Source: a bacterium (GTDB lineage: Bacteria; Patescibacteriota; Minisyncoccia; Minisyncoccales; UBA10102). Taken from it: a DNA stretch of 30,296 nt. The position numbers and the translations under genes were made by a program. Each line of letters begins with the position of its first letter. Positions within the stretch are counted from its first letter, which is position 1. The notes under the pieces were generated by a model. It did no database searches, was not told where the DNA came from, and saw nothing but the letters and a program-made list of their open reading frames with translations. The DNA is taken from the NCBI GenBank assembly GCA_030699255.1, contig JAUYJR010000031.1, positions 1 to 30,296 on the forward strand. Reading direction: 5' to 3'. Below are positions 18,699 through 28,114 of the stretch, one piece after another.

Positions 18699-21600
18699 AT
18701 GGAAGAAAAATCCGAACGCGCAGAGAAAGAAGAAGCGGTTCTCCAATTTTGGAAGGAGAATGGCATTTTTGAAAAAACCTTGGAGAAAAAGGCTTCCAAA
18801 GGTGATTTTGTGTTTTATGACGGCCCTCCCTTTGCCACGGGGCTTCCGCATGCGGGGAGCCTCCTCTCTTCTGTTATTAAAGATGTTGTTCCTCGATATA
18901 AAACAATGAGGGGATACCATGTGAGAAGGCGCTGGGGGTGGGACTGCCACGGCTTGCCGATTGAGAACATGGTTGAAAAGGAACTGGGAATTAAAGATAA
19001 AACCGAAATAGAGGGAAAGGTTGGTATAAAGACCTTTAATGAGGCATGTCGCGCGGCCGTATTGCGCTACGCTCATGAGTGGAAGCGGTATGTTGATCGC
19101 GTGGGGAGGTGGGTTGAGTACGACAATGCGTACAAAACCATGGACAACTCTTACATTGAGAGCGTGTGGTACGCGCTCAAAACAATGCATGAGAAAGGAC
19201 TTTTGTACGAGGGCCGAAAGGTGCTCTTGTACTGCCCTCATTGCCAAACTCCAATCGCAAAAGCAGAAGTTGCAATGGACAACAGTTATCAAGACATTAC
19301 CGAAGAGTCGGTTGTTGCGGAGTTTCGCCTGAAGGGAGAAAAGAATATCTCTCTCCTTGCGTGGACAACTACACCATGGACACTGCCCGGAAACGTGGCT
19401 TTGGCGGTAGGAAAGAACATTGACTATGTTGAAATTGAAAAGAAAGACATGGGCAAGGGTGATCTTGTTCGGTTTATTTTGGCAAAAGACAGGCTACAAG
19501 ACATATTTGGCGGGAGTGAGTACCAGATTGTGCGCGAAATGAAGGGTAAAGATCTTGTTGGACTTGAGTACGAGCCGTTGTATAAGGTTCAGGCGGTTGT
19601 AGAGAGCGGAAAAAAAGCCTGGTACGTTACGGAGGCGGATTTTGTAACAACAGAAGATGGGACGGGCATTGTCCATACAGCCGTTATCTATGGAGAAGAT
19701 GACTATGCTCTAGGTCTTTCACTTGATCTGCCCATGGTTCCGCTTCTTGATGCGGCGGGACACTTTAATGAAAAAGCTCCCGAGCTTATCCATGGGCAGT
19801 ATTTTAAGAAGGCGGAGAAGCTGATCAAAGAAGATCTGGAAAAGAGAAGTCTGCTGTTTGAGAAGCGCCATCATACGCACTCATATCCACATTGTCATCG
19901 TTGTGGAACCGCTCTTCTGTATAACGCAATTTCTTCTTGGTTTCTCAATATCCAGAAGGTGAAAGATAAAATGATTGAGTTGAATGAGAATATTAACTGG
20001 GTGCCAGACCACCTCAAACACGGAAGGTTCTTGAATATTGTGGAGAATGCTCCCGACTGGACAATCTCCCGCAACCGTTATTGGGCTTCCCCGCTTCCTA
20101 TTTGGAAAGACGAGAAGGGGAAGGTGTATGTCATTGGCTCTGTTGAGGAACTGAAACGGCGCACCAAAACCAATGGCAACAAGTTTATCTTTGTGCGTCA
20201 CGGTGAAGCTGAGCACAATACGCAAGGCATTTGCACAAGCGATCCCGCGGGAGAGTACCATCTTACCGAAACAGGAAGATCTGAAGTAAAAAAAGCGGCG
20301 GAAACAATAAGGAGCGCGGATTTTGTATACTCATCTCCGTTTGTGCGTACAAGAGAGACGGCGGATATTATAGCTCCCATAGTAGGAGTTGGAGAAGTTG
20401 CAGAGGACGCGAGATTGGGAGAACTCAACTGGGGAGAATTTGAGGGGAAGCATTTTAGCAAATACCTTGAGTATGAAAAGAAGAATATTCGCTCCTATGA
20501 TACTCCTCTTCCCGGAGGAGAAAGTTACCTTGATGCCAAAAAAAGATTTGGAGAATTTCTCTATGAAACGGATCTCAAACATCAGGGTAAAACTATTGTT
20601 GTGGTTACACATGGCATAGGTATTGAGGTTGTTTCTGCAATTATGGAAGGAGCAGACATGGAAAGATCCAAAGAAATTATAGATACCATCTCTGTAAATA
20701 CAGGAGATGCGTTGGAATACGAGTTTGTTCCGCTTCCTCATAACGACAATTACGAGCTCGATTTACACCGCCCATACATTGACGAGATAGAGCTTGTATC
20801 AGAAGACGGCAAGCCCTTGCAAAGGATTCCGGAAGTGATTGACGGTTGGGTTGAATCTGCCTCCATGCCATTTGCCGAGTACCATTATCCCTTTGAGAAC
20901 AAAGAGGTGTTTGAGTTGCGCTTTCCGGGAGATTTTGTGGCAGAGTATATTGCCCAGACACGCACCTGGTTTTACTACATGCATAGTGTGGCTGTTATGC
21001 TGTTTAATAATGTTGCGTTTAAGAACGTGGTTTCAACGGGAAATATTTTGGCCCAAGACGGATCAAAAATGAGCAAATCAAAAGGAAATTACACAGACCC
21101 TCTGGTTCTCCTTGATCGTGTTGGGGCGGATGCGTTTCGGTATTACCTTATGAGTAGTGTGGTTATGCAGTCTGAAGATATGCTTTTTAAAGATGAAGAA
21201 GTCAAAGAGATTAGAAACCGGCTCATCACTATTCTCGAAAACACCCTCCATTTCTATGAGTTGTATGTGGGAGATGCTGGGGTGAAGCGCGAGTTTGAGG
21301 CTTCTCACGTGCTGGATTCTTGGATTATTGCACGTCTCCACCAACTTATACGAGAGGTTACTGTGGCAATGGAGGCATACGATATGGTGCGCGCCACCCG
21401 TCCTCTACGCGACTTTGTTTCCGACTTTTCTACCTGGTACATTAGGCGCTCCCGAGACAGGTTTAAGGGGGATGATATCAACGACAGAGAGCTGGCTTTG
21501 GCAACAACTCACTACGTGTTTAAGGAGTTCTCTAAGCTCATTGCTCCCACCATGCCTTTCATTGCGGAGGAGATATACCAAAAGGTACGGAATGTAGAAG

Positions 21601-22136
21601 ATCCTTTAAGTGTGCATCTTGATACTTGGCCGGAGGGAGGAGAGGTAGATGGAGATGCTATAGAATCAATGAGGGAAGTCAGGAAGCTTTCTTCCCTTGC
21701 ACTAGAAGCTCGCTCAAAAGCCGGCATAAAGGTGCGCCAACCTTTGCCTTCCCTTACTATCCTAAAGAATCTTCCAAAAGATCTTCTCTCTCTTGTACAA
21801 GAGGAGGTAAATGTGAAGGAGATTCTTGTTGATGAGGAGCAGACAGAATCTGTTGTTTTAAACACAGTTATTACCCAAGAGCTTAAAGAAGAGGGAATGA
21901 TCCGAGAACTCATCAGGCATATTCAGGAGCTTCGCCGAGAGGCGGGTCTTGTGCCGGCAGATAGAGTGGTGCTCTTGTACTCGGGAGACGAGAGTCTCTT
22001 GCGCCTTATTGAAAAACACGCGGAAGAAATTTGCAAAGCATCGGGGCTCAAAAACATTCTCATGCAAGAAAGCGGAGAAGGAAAAAGGGTTGTTATAGAC
22101 AACGGAACAATTTCTCTCTCAATAGTAAAGTCTTAG
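18699..22136 (+). CDS. ileS: Isoleucyl-tRNA synthetase with inserted histidine-phosphatase domain
   Basis: 1145 aa from ATG 18699 (a TTG at 18663 would add 12). Class I IleRS of the eukaryote-like IleS2 type: DGPPFATGLPH then A-G-S (HIGH motif read as HAGS, 51-54), WDCHGLPIEN, an editing domain with LAWTTTPWTLPGN, two CxxC pairs, and KMSKS at 790-794. Between GSVEEL and DLHRPYIDEIEL, about residues 490-680, sits a complete histidine-phosphatase (PGAM-like) domain: Arg500-His501-Gly502, the second Arg in SPFVRTRET, Glu in LGELNWGEFEG, and His638 in VVTHG. Without the insert it would be about 955 aa. The insert is in frame and catalytically complete; its substrate is unknown. recO follows by 5 nt. 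Confidence 0.95.
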   Translation: MEEKSERAEKEEAVLQFWKENGIFEKTLEKKASKGDFVFYDGPPFATGLPHAGSLLSSVIKDVVPRYKTMRGYHVRRRWGWDCHGLPIENMVEKELGIKDKTEIEGKVGIKTFNEACRAAVLRYAHEWKRYVDRVGRWVEYDNAYKTMDNSYIESVWYALKTMHEKGLLYEGRKVLLYCPHCQTPIAKAEVAMDNSYQDITEESVVAEFRLKGEKNISLLAWTTTPWTLPGNVALAVGKNIDYVEIEKKDMGKGDLVRFILAKDRLQDIFGGSEYQIVREMKGKDLVGLEYEPLYKVQAVVESGKKAWYVTEADFVTTEDGTGIVHTAVIYGEDDYALGLSLDLPMVPLLDAAGHFNEKAPELIHGQYFKKAEKLIKEDLEKRSLLFEKRHHTHSYPHCHRCGTALLYNAISSWFLNIQKVKDKMIELNENINWVPDHLKHGRFLNIVENAPDWTISRNRYWASPLPIWKDEKGKVYVIGSVEELKRRTKTNGNKFIFVRHGEAEHNTQGICTSDPAGEYHLTETGRSEVKKAAETIRSADFVYSSPFVRTRETADIIAPIVGVGEVAEDARLGELNWGEFEGKHFSKYLEYEKKNIRSYDTPLPGGESYLDAKKRFGEFLYETDLKHQGKTIVVVTHGIGIEVVSAIMEGADMERSKEIIDTISVNTGDALEYEFVPLPHNDNYELDLHRPYIDEIELVSEDGKPLQRIPEVIDGWVESASMPFAEYHYPFENKEVFELRFPGDFVAEYIAQTRTWFYYMHSVAVMLFNNVAFKNVVSTGNILAQDGSKMSKSKGNYTDPLVLLDRVGADAFRYYLMSSVVMQSEDMLFKDEEVKEIRNRLITILENTLHFYELYVGDAGVKREFEASHVLDSWIIARLHQLIREVTVAMEAYDMVRATRPLRDFVSDFSTWYIRRSRDRFKGDDINDRELALATTHYVFKEFSKLIAPTMPFIAEEIYQKVRNVEDPLSVHLDTWPEGGEVDGDAIESMREVRKLSSLALEARSKAGIKVRQPLPSLTILKNLPKDLLSLVQEEVNVKEILVDEEQTESVVLNTVITQELKEEGMIRELIRHIQELRREAGLVPADRVVLLYSGDESLLRLIEKHAEEICKASGLKNILMQESGEGKRVVIDNGTISLSIVKS

Positions 22137-22141
22137 CTGGT

Positions 22142-22747
22142 ATGGCGCTCCACTATCGCGCAGACGCTATTGTTCTCTCCAAGGAGAACAGGGGAGAGGC
22201 AGATCAGCTCATCTCTCTCTTGACTCAGCATATGGGGATTGTGCGGGTTCATGCAATTTCTTCCCGCAAACTCACGTCTAAGCTTCGGGGAGGAGTGAGT
22301 CTTTTTTCATCCACCGCCATTGAGTTTGTACAGGGGAGAAGAAAAACTCTGGTAGAAGCCCGAACGCTTGAGGCGAGAGAGGCTGTACTACGGGATCTGT
22401 CTAAAATGCGGGTGGCGTTGCGGGTAGCGGAAACCGTTTTGGCTCTCTGTCACGATCAAGACCCCGACATAAGGATATACGTGCTGGTACAAGAAACACT
22501 AGACGCAATAGAAAGAACCTCGCGAGAACGCACTCCTCTCTTGTACTACGCGTTTTTCTGGAAATTTATGGATGTATTGGGCTATGGTCCAGATAATGAG
22601 ACGATTCACCCCGAAATTAGGCATACAGTGCGATATATGCGTGCATGCGGCATGGAAGATGTTGGGAATTTTCCCGTATCTCTCAAGGAGCGCGCCCTTC
22701 TAAACCTGGCATGTAGGAGATCTTTCCTAAGTATTCCCCGTTCCTAG
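22142..22747 (+). CDS. recO: DNA repair protein RecO
   Basis: 201 aa from ATG 22142. The N-terminal OB fold (about 1-80) has MALHYRADAIVLSKENRGEADQLISLLTQHMGIVRVHA and SRKLTSKLRGG, typical of RecO. The helical C-terminal domain (about 85-201) has YYAFFWKFMDVLGYGPDNETIHPEIRH. Where many RecO proteins have a four-Cys zinc site after the LGY-P segment, this protein has none. RecO loads RecA on SSB-coated DNA with RecR in the RecF pathway. It lies 5 nt after ileS and is probably co-transcribed with it. Confidence 0.85.
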   Translation: MALHYRADAIVLSKENRGEADQLISLLTQHMGIVRVHAISSRKLTSKLRGGVSLFSSTAIEFVQGRRKTLVEARTLEAREAVLRDLSKMRVALRVAETVLALCHDQDPDIRIYVLVQETLDAIERTSRERTPLLYYAFFWKFMDVLGYGPDNETIHPEIRHTVRYMRACGMEDVGNFPVSLKERALLNLACRRSFLSIPRS

Positions 22748-22790
22748 GACCTTTATTTTATCCTCAAAATGTGCAAGAGTGGGGGTATAT

Positions 22791-24398
22791 ATGAAAAAGA
22801 CTGTCCTCTTACTTCTTATCCTCCTGGGATGTGCTCTGATCTATGGCATCTGGTCATGGCAGAAGAACTCTTACTCCACAGATTCTCTGCGCCTTGAAAT
22901 TGTGGCTCCTTCAGAAGCCGAGGTAGGGGAAGATATTGTGTTTGCTGTGCGTTTTAAGAATAACGGAGATGTGCGACTGGAAGATCCCATTCTCATTCTT
23001 GAGCTACCGCATGGATCCGTTCTCATTGATGGAACGAGAGCGAGAATTACGCGCCAACTAGAAGCCATTCCTCCCGGTCGTGAAGAAACAATGCAGTTCA
23101 ACGTCCGTTTGTTTGGAAAGGAACAGGAGCTGAAAGAAGCAAGAGCTCAGCTTCGATATCGTCCCGCGGGATTGAGCGCAACGTATGAATCTGAAACAAC
23201 AGCAACTGTCTTGTTGAGTTCAGTTCCTCTAAATCTTGATTTTGATCTTCCCTCTCGCGTGGAATCCAGTCAGAAGTTTGATTTTCGACTCAATTACTTT
23301 TCACGATCAAGCATTGCTCTCACAGATTTACGGTTAATAGTGGAGTATCCCGCGGGATTTTCCACGTTTGATATGCGCCCCCCTTCCCTTGGATTGGGGG
23401 AATGGAATATTGGTGTATTGAGTCCGGCGGAAGGAGGGAGAATAACAGGAGAGGGTATTCTACGGGGAGAGGTGGGAGCATCTGGAGTTTTTCGTGCAAA
23501 GCTTGGCATGTGGACGGGCGGAGAATTTATTCTTCTCAAGGAAGTGGTTAAGACAATAGAAATTGTGCGTCCCCGCCTCCATATTTCTCAAGCTATCAAC
23601 GGGCAGGTTCGCGATGTTATTGCACAAGGAGAGCTTCTGCATTACGAGGTATTTTTTCGAAACGTGGCGGATAAGCCACTGGAAGATCTCTTCTTGGTGG
23701 TGCACTTGGAAGGAGATGCCTTTGATCGGGACTCGGTAAACGTTCTTGGGGGAACATATTCTCCAGAAACGCTTTCTCTCGCATGGGAAGCCAAAGATCA
23801 CTCCTTTCTTCGTAAACTCTTTCCGGGAGAACAGGGAAAAGTTGAATTTTGGGTTCGATCCAAAGAGAATTTAGAGCAGAATCAGACGCTTCGCACACGC
23901 GTTTTGCTCTCCGATGTGCATGGAGACTTTACCGTGAAAGTACAGTCAGTACCCGAGGTGAGTCAGACAGCTTCGTTTGAAGACAAAACATTTGAAAATA
24001 TGGGATCCCTCCCCCTTCGCGTTGGAGAAGAAACAACTATGACTATTTTTTGGCAGGCCGTGGCTGGAGCAAATGTTTTGGAAGAAACAAGAATGCGGGC
24101 CGTTCTGCCTGAGAATGTTGAGCTTACAGGGAAGGTGTCACCTTTGGGAGCTTCGCTTACTTTTGATCCGTCTTCAAGAGAAGTGGTTTGGAGTATTGGA
24201 ACTATGACATCAAGAGAAAAGAGATCTCTTGCATTTCAGGTTGTGTTTTCTCCCACTCAAAACCAACAGGGAAGAGGAGTTACGCTCATTGAGTCTTTGA
24301 CGTTGACATCGGAGGACTCTTTTACGGGACAGCGGGCCTCAGCGCAAGGTTCTGATATTTCAACAAGCACGCTTGGAGAAGATGGCATAGTAAAATAG
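22791..24398 (+). CDS. Membrane-anchored surface protein with DUF11-like beta repeats
   Basis: 535 aa from ATG 22791 (GTG 22779 also in frame); GGGGG lies upstream. Residues 5-24 form a hydrophobic N-terminal helix (TVLLLLILLGCALIYGIW), which includes LLGC, so either an uncleaved anchor or a lipoprotein signal. About four extracellular-type beta domains follow (roughly 34-120, 145-235, 265-350, 395-490). Each has a pattern of I-V-x-P-S-x-V-x-x-G-E/Q, FRNNG-like strands and L-x-V-x-x-P-x-G, as in DUF11 or conserved-repeat surface proteins. There is no C-terminal sorting signal. A cell-surface structural or adhesion role is inferred. Confidence 0.7.
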   Translation: MKKTVLLLLILLGCALIYGIWSWQKNSYSTDSLRLEIVAPSEAEVGEDIVFAVRFKNNGDVRLEDPILILELPHGSVLIDGTRARITRQLEAIPPGREETMQFNVRLFGKEQELKEARAQLRYRPAGLSATYESETTATVLLSSVPLNLDFDLPSRVESSQKFDFRLNYFSRSSIALTDLRLIVEYPAGFSTFDMRPPSLGLGEWNIGVLSPAEGGRITGEGILRGEVGASGVFRAKLGMWTGGEFILLKEVVKTIEIVRPRLHISQAINGQVRDVIAQGELLHYEVFFRNVADKPLEDLFLVVHLEGDAFDRDSVNVLGGTYSPETLSLAWEAKDHSFLRKLFPGEQGKVEFWVRSKENLEQNQTLRTRVLLSDVHGDFTVKVQSVPEVSQTASFEDKTFENMGSLPLRVGEETTMTIFWQAVAGANVLEETRMRAVLPENVELTGKVSPLGASLTFDPSSREVVWSIGTMTSREKRSLAFQVVFSPTQNQQGRGVTLIESLTLTSEDSFTGQRASAQGSDISTSTLGEDGIVK

Positions 24399-24402
24399 CA
24401 AT

Positions 24403-25809
24403 ATGAAAGAAGATATGCAACGCATCATTTCGTTTTCCAAACGCAGAGGATTTATCTACCCGTCTTCCGAGATCTACGGAGGGCTTGCAAATGCCTATGA
24501 TTACGGCCCCTTGGGAGTGGAGCTTATGGCAAATATCAAAGAGCTGTGGTGGAAAACCTTTGTTCGTTCAAAACCCGATATTGTGGGCTTAGACACTTCT
24601 ATTCTCATGAGTCCCCGAGTGTGGGAGGCCTCAGGACATACCAAGAGCTTTGCTGATGTTATGGTAGATTGCAGGGAATGCCAGCTCAGAACGCGAGCTG
24701 ACCATTTAATAGAAGATTATCTCAGCTCGGCGAAAAAGGAAGAAAAAGTAGAGGGCAAGAGTACACAAGAGCTTTCGGAGATCATTAGCTCTCATAAAAT
24801 TCCTTGCCCCAACTGCGGGAAGCACAACTGGACCGAAGCGAGAATGTTTAACCAGTTGTTTGAAACACGCATTGGTATTCTGCCCGAGTCTCAATCTCTG
24901 GCCTACTTGCGCGGAGAGATTGCGCAGGGCATGTTTGTAAACTTCAAAAATGTGACAGATTCCTTTCGGGTTATAAACCCAAATTTGGAGTATGGACTTC
25001 CATTTGGTATTGCTCAGTCCGGCAAGGCGTTTCGAAACGAGATAACCAAAGGCCAGCTTACATTCCGAACGCTGGAATTTAATCTTGCTGAAATTGAGTA
25101 CTTCTTTAATCCCCAGGTAACTGATTGGCGGGAACTTTTTGCGTTTTGGAAACGAGAAATAGAGCACTGGACGCACAATATCCTCAAAATTTCCCAAGAT
25201 CATGTGCGATGGCGTCCTCAGACGGAGGATGAACGGGCGCACTACTCAACTCATACCGAAGATATGGATTATGGATTTCCCTTTGGTATGAAAGAGACGT
25301 ACGCGCTTGCGTACAGAACCGATTATGACCTGCGGAATCACATGGAAAAATCAGGACAAGATTTGCGGTTTGAAGATCCAAAAACCGGAGAAAAGATCAC
25401 TCCCCATGTCTTGGAACCCACGTTTGGTTTGGACAGAACACTCCTGGCTCTTTTGTCGGAACACTATGAAGAGGGAGAGCGGAATATTCTCCATCTTCCT
25501 TTTAGTCTTGCTCCCTTTAAGGTGGCAGTATTTCCGCTCATGGGTAACAAGCCGGAACTCATTGAAAAAGCTCGAGAAATATTTGGACAACTTTCTCCTT
25601 TTATGTCCGTAGCATGGGATGCCAGAGGCAATGTGGGAAAGCGGTACTACGCGCAAGATGAAATTGGTACCCCTCTTTGTGTGACGGTAGACTATACAAC
25701 GCTTGAGGATGGCACGGTAACGGTGCGAAACCGAGACACCGCGGAGCAGGTCCGTGTGCATGCTGCAAATCTCCGGCAGACCATTGATCATATGTCCCTT
25801 AGTCTGTGA
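24403..25809 (+). CDS. glyS: Glycyl-tRNA synthetase, single-chain dimeric type
   Basis: 468 aa of the archaeal/eukaryotic-like class II GlyRS (glyQS type), not the bacterial alpha2-beta2 type. It begins with FSKRRGFIYPSSEIYGG and DYGPLGVELMANIKELWW. It has two Cys pairs, CRECQ and CPNCGKHNW, around a short insert. Motif 2 is FRNEI with FRTLEFNLAEIEYF, motif 3 is LEPTFGLDRTLLALL, and the anticodon-binding domain has LAPFKVAVFPL. TAAAAT (24391-24396) lies 6 nt before ATG 24403, like other leaderless promoters here, but no -35 is visible. The start is 4 nt after the previous stop, and the stop TGA is followed after 5 nt by the M16 gene. Confidence 0.96.
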   Translation: MKEDMQRIISFSKRRGFIYPSSEIYGGLANAYDYGPLGVELMANIKELWWKTFVRSKPDIVGLDTSILMSPRVWEASGHTKSFADVMVDCRECQLRTRADHLIEDYLSSAKKEEKVEGKSTQELSEIISSHKIPCPNCGKHNWTEARMFNQLFETRIGILPESQSLAYLRGEIAQGMFVNFKNVTDSFRVINPNLEYGLPFGIAQSGKAFRNEITKGQLTFRTLEFNLAEIEYFFNPQVTDWRELFAFWKREIEHWTHNILKISQDHVRWRPQTEDERAHYSTHTEDMDYGFPFGMKETYALAYRTDYDLRNHMEKSGQDLRFEDPKTGEKITPHVLEPTFGLDRTLLALLSEHYEEGERNILHLPFSLAPFKVAVFPLMGNKPELIEKAREIFGQLSPFMSVAWDARGNVGKRYYAQDEIGTPLCVTVDYTTLEDGTVTVRNRDTAEQVRVHAANLRQTIDHMSLSL

Positions 25810-25814
25810 ACTGT

Positions 25815-27080
25815 ATGATTGAAGAGAAGAAGCTCTCTAATGGCCTGCGCGTGATTACAGCGCCTCGAGAAAATACGGACTCTGTTACGGTGCTTGTACT
25901 GGTGGGAGCCGGAGTAAAGCATGAAGAGAAGCGTGTTTCCGGAATATCCCATTTTCTTGAGCACATGTTGTTTAAGGGAACAACAAATCTTCCCACTCCG
26001 CTTGCCGTTGCAGACGTTATTGATCGCGTTGGAGGGGTCTGCAACGCGTTTACGGGAGAAGAATATACGGGGTACTACGCAAAGGTGGACCATAAGCACA
26101 TTGACCTTGCTCTTGAATGGGTCTCCGATATTTTTCTCCACTCCACATTTCCTCTTCCCGAGATTCGCCGAGAGAAAGGCGTTGTTATAGAAGAGATGCA
26201 TATGCAGCATGATGATCCAAGGGATTGGATTCACATGCTTTGGTATTCTCTTCTGTATGGAGATCAGCCGGCAGGTTGGAATATTCTTGGAACAGAAAAG
26301 AGTGTCTCTGAGCTTTCACGGAAAGATATTCTCTCTTACAAGGACGCGTGGTATGTTCCTTCCAATACGGTGGTTTGTGTGGCGGGGAGAATAGAGCCTT
26401 CTTATGTCTTCCGCACAGTGAAGCGATTGTTTGGAGGTATGGAACCGTCTCCTTTAGCTCCCTCTATTCTTACGCAAGAGAAGCAGGTGGCTCCTGCGGT
26501 GCTTCTGGAATTCCGAGAGAGCGCGCAAACGCATATTGCGCTTGGGGTTAGAGCTTTTGGTCTTTTAGATGAGCGAAAATATGGAGGAATGCTCATGGCC
26601 ACTATTCTTGGAGGTATGATGAGTTCACGGTTGTTTATTACTATTCGAGAAAAACTTGGACTGGCTTACTCCGTTTCTACCTCATGTGAGATGGATACGG
26701 ATGTGGGGTTTCTTTCTACCATGGCCGGAATAAAAAATGAGGGGGTAGAGAAGGTGGTGCAGGTAATTCTCAAGGAGTACAAAAGAATGACGGAAGAGGT
26801 TGTCTCTCCCGGAGATTTGCAAAAAATAAAGGATCATGAAATTGGGAAGATGACGCTCCAGCTTGAATCTTCTAGCTCCTTTGCGCACTTTCTGGCCACG
26901 CAGGAACTTCTTGAGGGGCGCATCCTGACACCTGAAGACGTGTATGGTATGATAAAGAATGTTCGGGGAAGCGATATTCGGCGCGTGGCTCAAGACATTT
27001 TTCGAAATGATCGTTTAAATCTTGCTATTTTAGGGCCCTTGAAAAGCGAAAAACCGTTTCGGAACATCCTTCATTTATGA
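25815..27080 (+). CDS. M16-family zinc metallopeptidase
   Basis: 421 aa from ATG 25815 (a GTG at 25806 overlaps the glyS stop). The N-terminal catalytic half has the inverted zinc motif HFLEH (46-50) and the third-ligand region REKGVVIEEM (Glu126/127). The C-terminal half carries the R-Y substrate motif in REKLGLAYSV. One chain thus holds both an active M16 domain and its partner domain, as in the mitochondrial processing peptidase beta-like/PqqL/YmxG group. There is no signal peptide, so it is probably cytoplasmic and degrades peptides. It overlaps the next gene by ATGA. Confidence 0.93.
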   Translation: MIEEKKLSNGLRVITAPRENTDSVTVLVLVGAGVKHEEKRVSGISHFLEHMLFKGTTNLPTPLAVADVIDRVGGVCNAFTGEEYTGYYAKVDHKHIDLALEWVSDIFLHSTFPLPEIRREKGVVIEEMHMQHDDPRDWIHMLWYSLLYGDQPAGWNILGTEKSVSELSRKDILSYKDAWYVPSNTVVCVAGRIEPSYVFRTVKRLFGGMEPSPLAPSILTQEKQVAPAVLLEFRESAQTHIALGVRAFGLLDERKYGGMLMATILGGMMSSRLFITIREKLGLAYSVSTSCEMDTDVGFLSTMAGIKNEGVEKVVQVILKEYKRMTEEVVSPGDLQKIKDHEIGKMTLQLESSSSFAHFLATQELLEGRILTPEDVYGMIKNVRGSDIRRVAQDIFRNDRLNLAILGPLKSEKPFRNILHL

Positions 27081-28114
27081 CAGAACAGCACAATATTTTG
27101 GATATTTCCTGGGCAACCATTGTGAAGTTTGCCGTAGCGGCTTTTGTGCTGTACTCTCTCTTTCTCACAAAAGACATCTGGGTGTGGGTGCTGTTTGGCG
27201 TTGTTATCTCTGTGCTCTTTAATCCCGCAATAGTATTCTTTCAACGCTTTCGAATTCCGCGAGTCATTGCAACACTCGGAGTGTACCTCTTTGTTCTTGG
27301 TATTATTGGGGTAATGATTTCGACAACGGCCCCGTTTTTTGTTTTGGAAGGGAAGAGGTTTATCCAGCTTGTGCCCGAATACCTCAGCACAATTTCTCCT
27401 TTCTTGCAGGGGGTGGGAGTGGCGGCGTTTGAGGACGTACAAACCATGATTGAGATGCTCGTTGGGGGAGCTGAGATGATGGCAACCAGCGCTTTTAACG
27501 CGCTTTTTGCGGTATTTGGTGGCATTGTCTCCACGCTTTTTATTGTTTCTGTTGCCATCTTTCTCTCTCTGGATGAGCAGGGAATAGAGCGGGCAATCCG
27601 GTTGCTGTTTCCCAAAAAACAGGAAGCGCTGGCGCTTGATGTATGGGAGAAATCTCAGAGCAAAGTATCTGGATGGTTTACCTCTCGGGTGATCAGTTGT
27701 ATTTTTGTGGGGGCCGCTACATCCGTTGCCCTCCTAATCTTCCAGGTACAGTATCCGTTTTCTCTTGGACTATTTTCGGGAGTACTGAATTTTATCCCAT
27801 ACATTGGTCCTTTGGTGGCCGCCATACTTATTGGCATTATTGTAGCGTTGGAAGATCTGGCGCGTGCGGGAGTTGTCTTAATTGCTTTTATGGTTGTCCA
27901 AATGTTGGAGAACGCGGTTATCCTGCCCTTGCTTTCCCGTAAATTTGTTGGAATCTCTCCCGTTATTGTGATTGTTGCTCTTGCTGTTGGAGGAAACTTA
28001 TGGGGCGCTATGGGGGCCGTTCTCTCAATTCCTTTGGCTGGCATCATTGTTTCTTTCTTTGGGGATTTTTTGCGGAAGCGCAAAGAACGAGAAGAGGTGC
28101 CGGTTATCCTATGA
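27077..28114 (+). CDS. AI-2E-family / PerM-like membrane protein
   Basis: 345 aa with about 7-8 hydrophobic helices. Recognisable family elements are VWVLFGVVISVLFNPAIVFF near the start, SLDEQGIERAIRLLFP in mid-protein, and the conserved C-terminal region FSGVLNFIPYIGPLVAAI and VGGNLWGAMGAVLSIPLAGI. The family (UPF0118/AI-2E transporter) includes exporters of signals or Na+(Li+)/H+ antiporters; the substrate here is not determinable. Its start overlaps the M16 gene (ATGA) and its stop overlaps rsmI (ATGA), so translation is coupled. Confidence 0.9.
   Translation: MTEQHNILDISWATIVKFAVAAFVLYSLFLTKDIWVWVLFGVVISVLFNPAIVFFQRFRIPRVIATLGVYLFVLGIIGVMISTTAPFFVLEGKRFIQLVPEYLSTISPFLQGVGVAAFEDVQTMIEMLVGGAEMMATSAFNALFAVFGGIVSTLFIVSVAIFLSLDEQGIERAIRLLFPKKQEALALDVWEKSQSKVSGWFTSRVISCIFVGAATSVALLIFQVQYPFSLGLFSGVLNFIPYIGPLVAAILIGIIVALEDLARAGVVLIAFMVVQMLENAVILPLLSRKFVGISPVIVIVALAVGGNLWGAMGAVLSIPLAGIIVSFFGDFLRKRKEREEVPVIL

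Noticed and set aside
18654..19292. 212-codon open frame antisense to the start of ileS
   Set aside because: It lies wholly opposite well-conserved IleRS codons, its translation resembles no family, and it has no promoter or ribosome-binding site. It is a shadow of the real gene.
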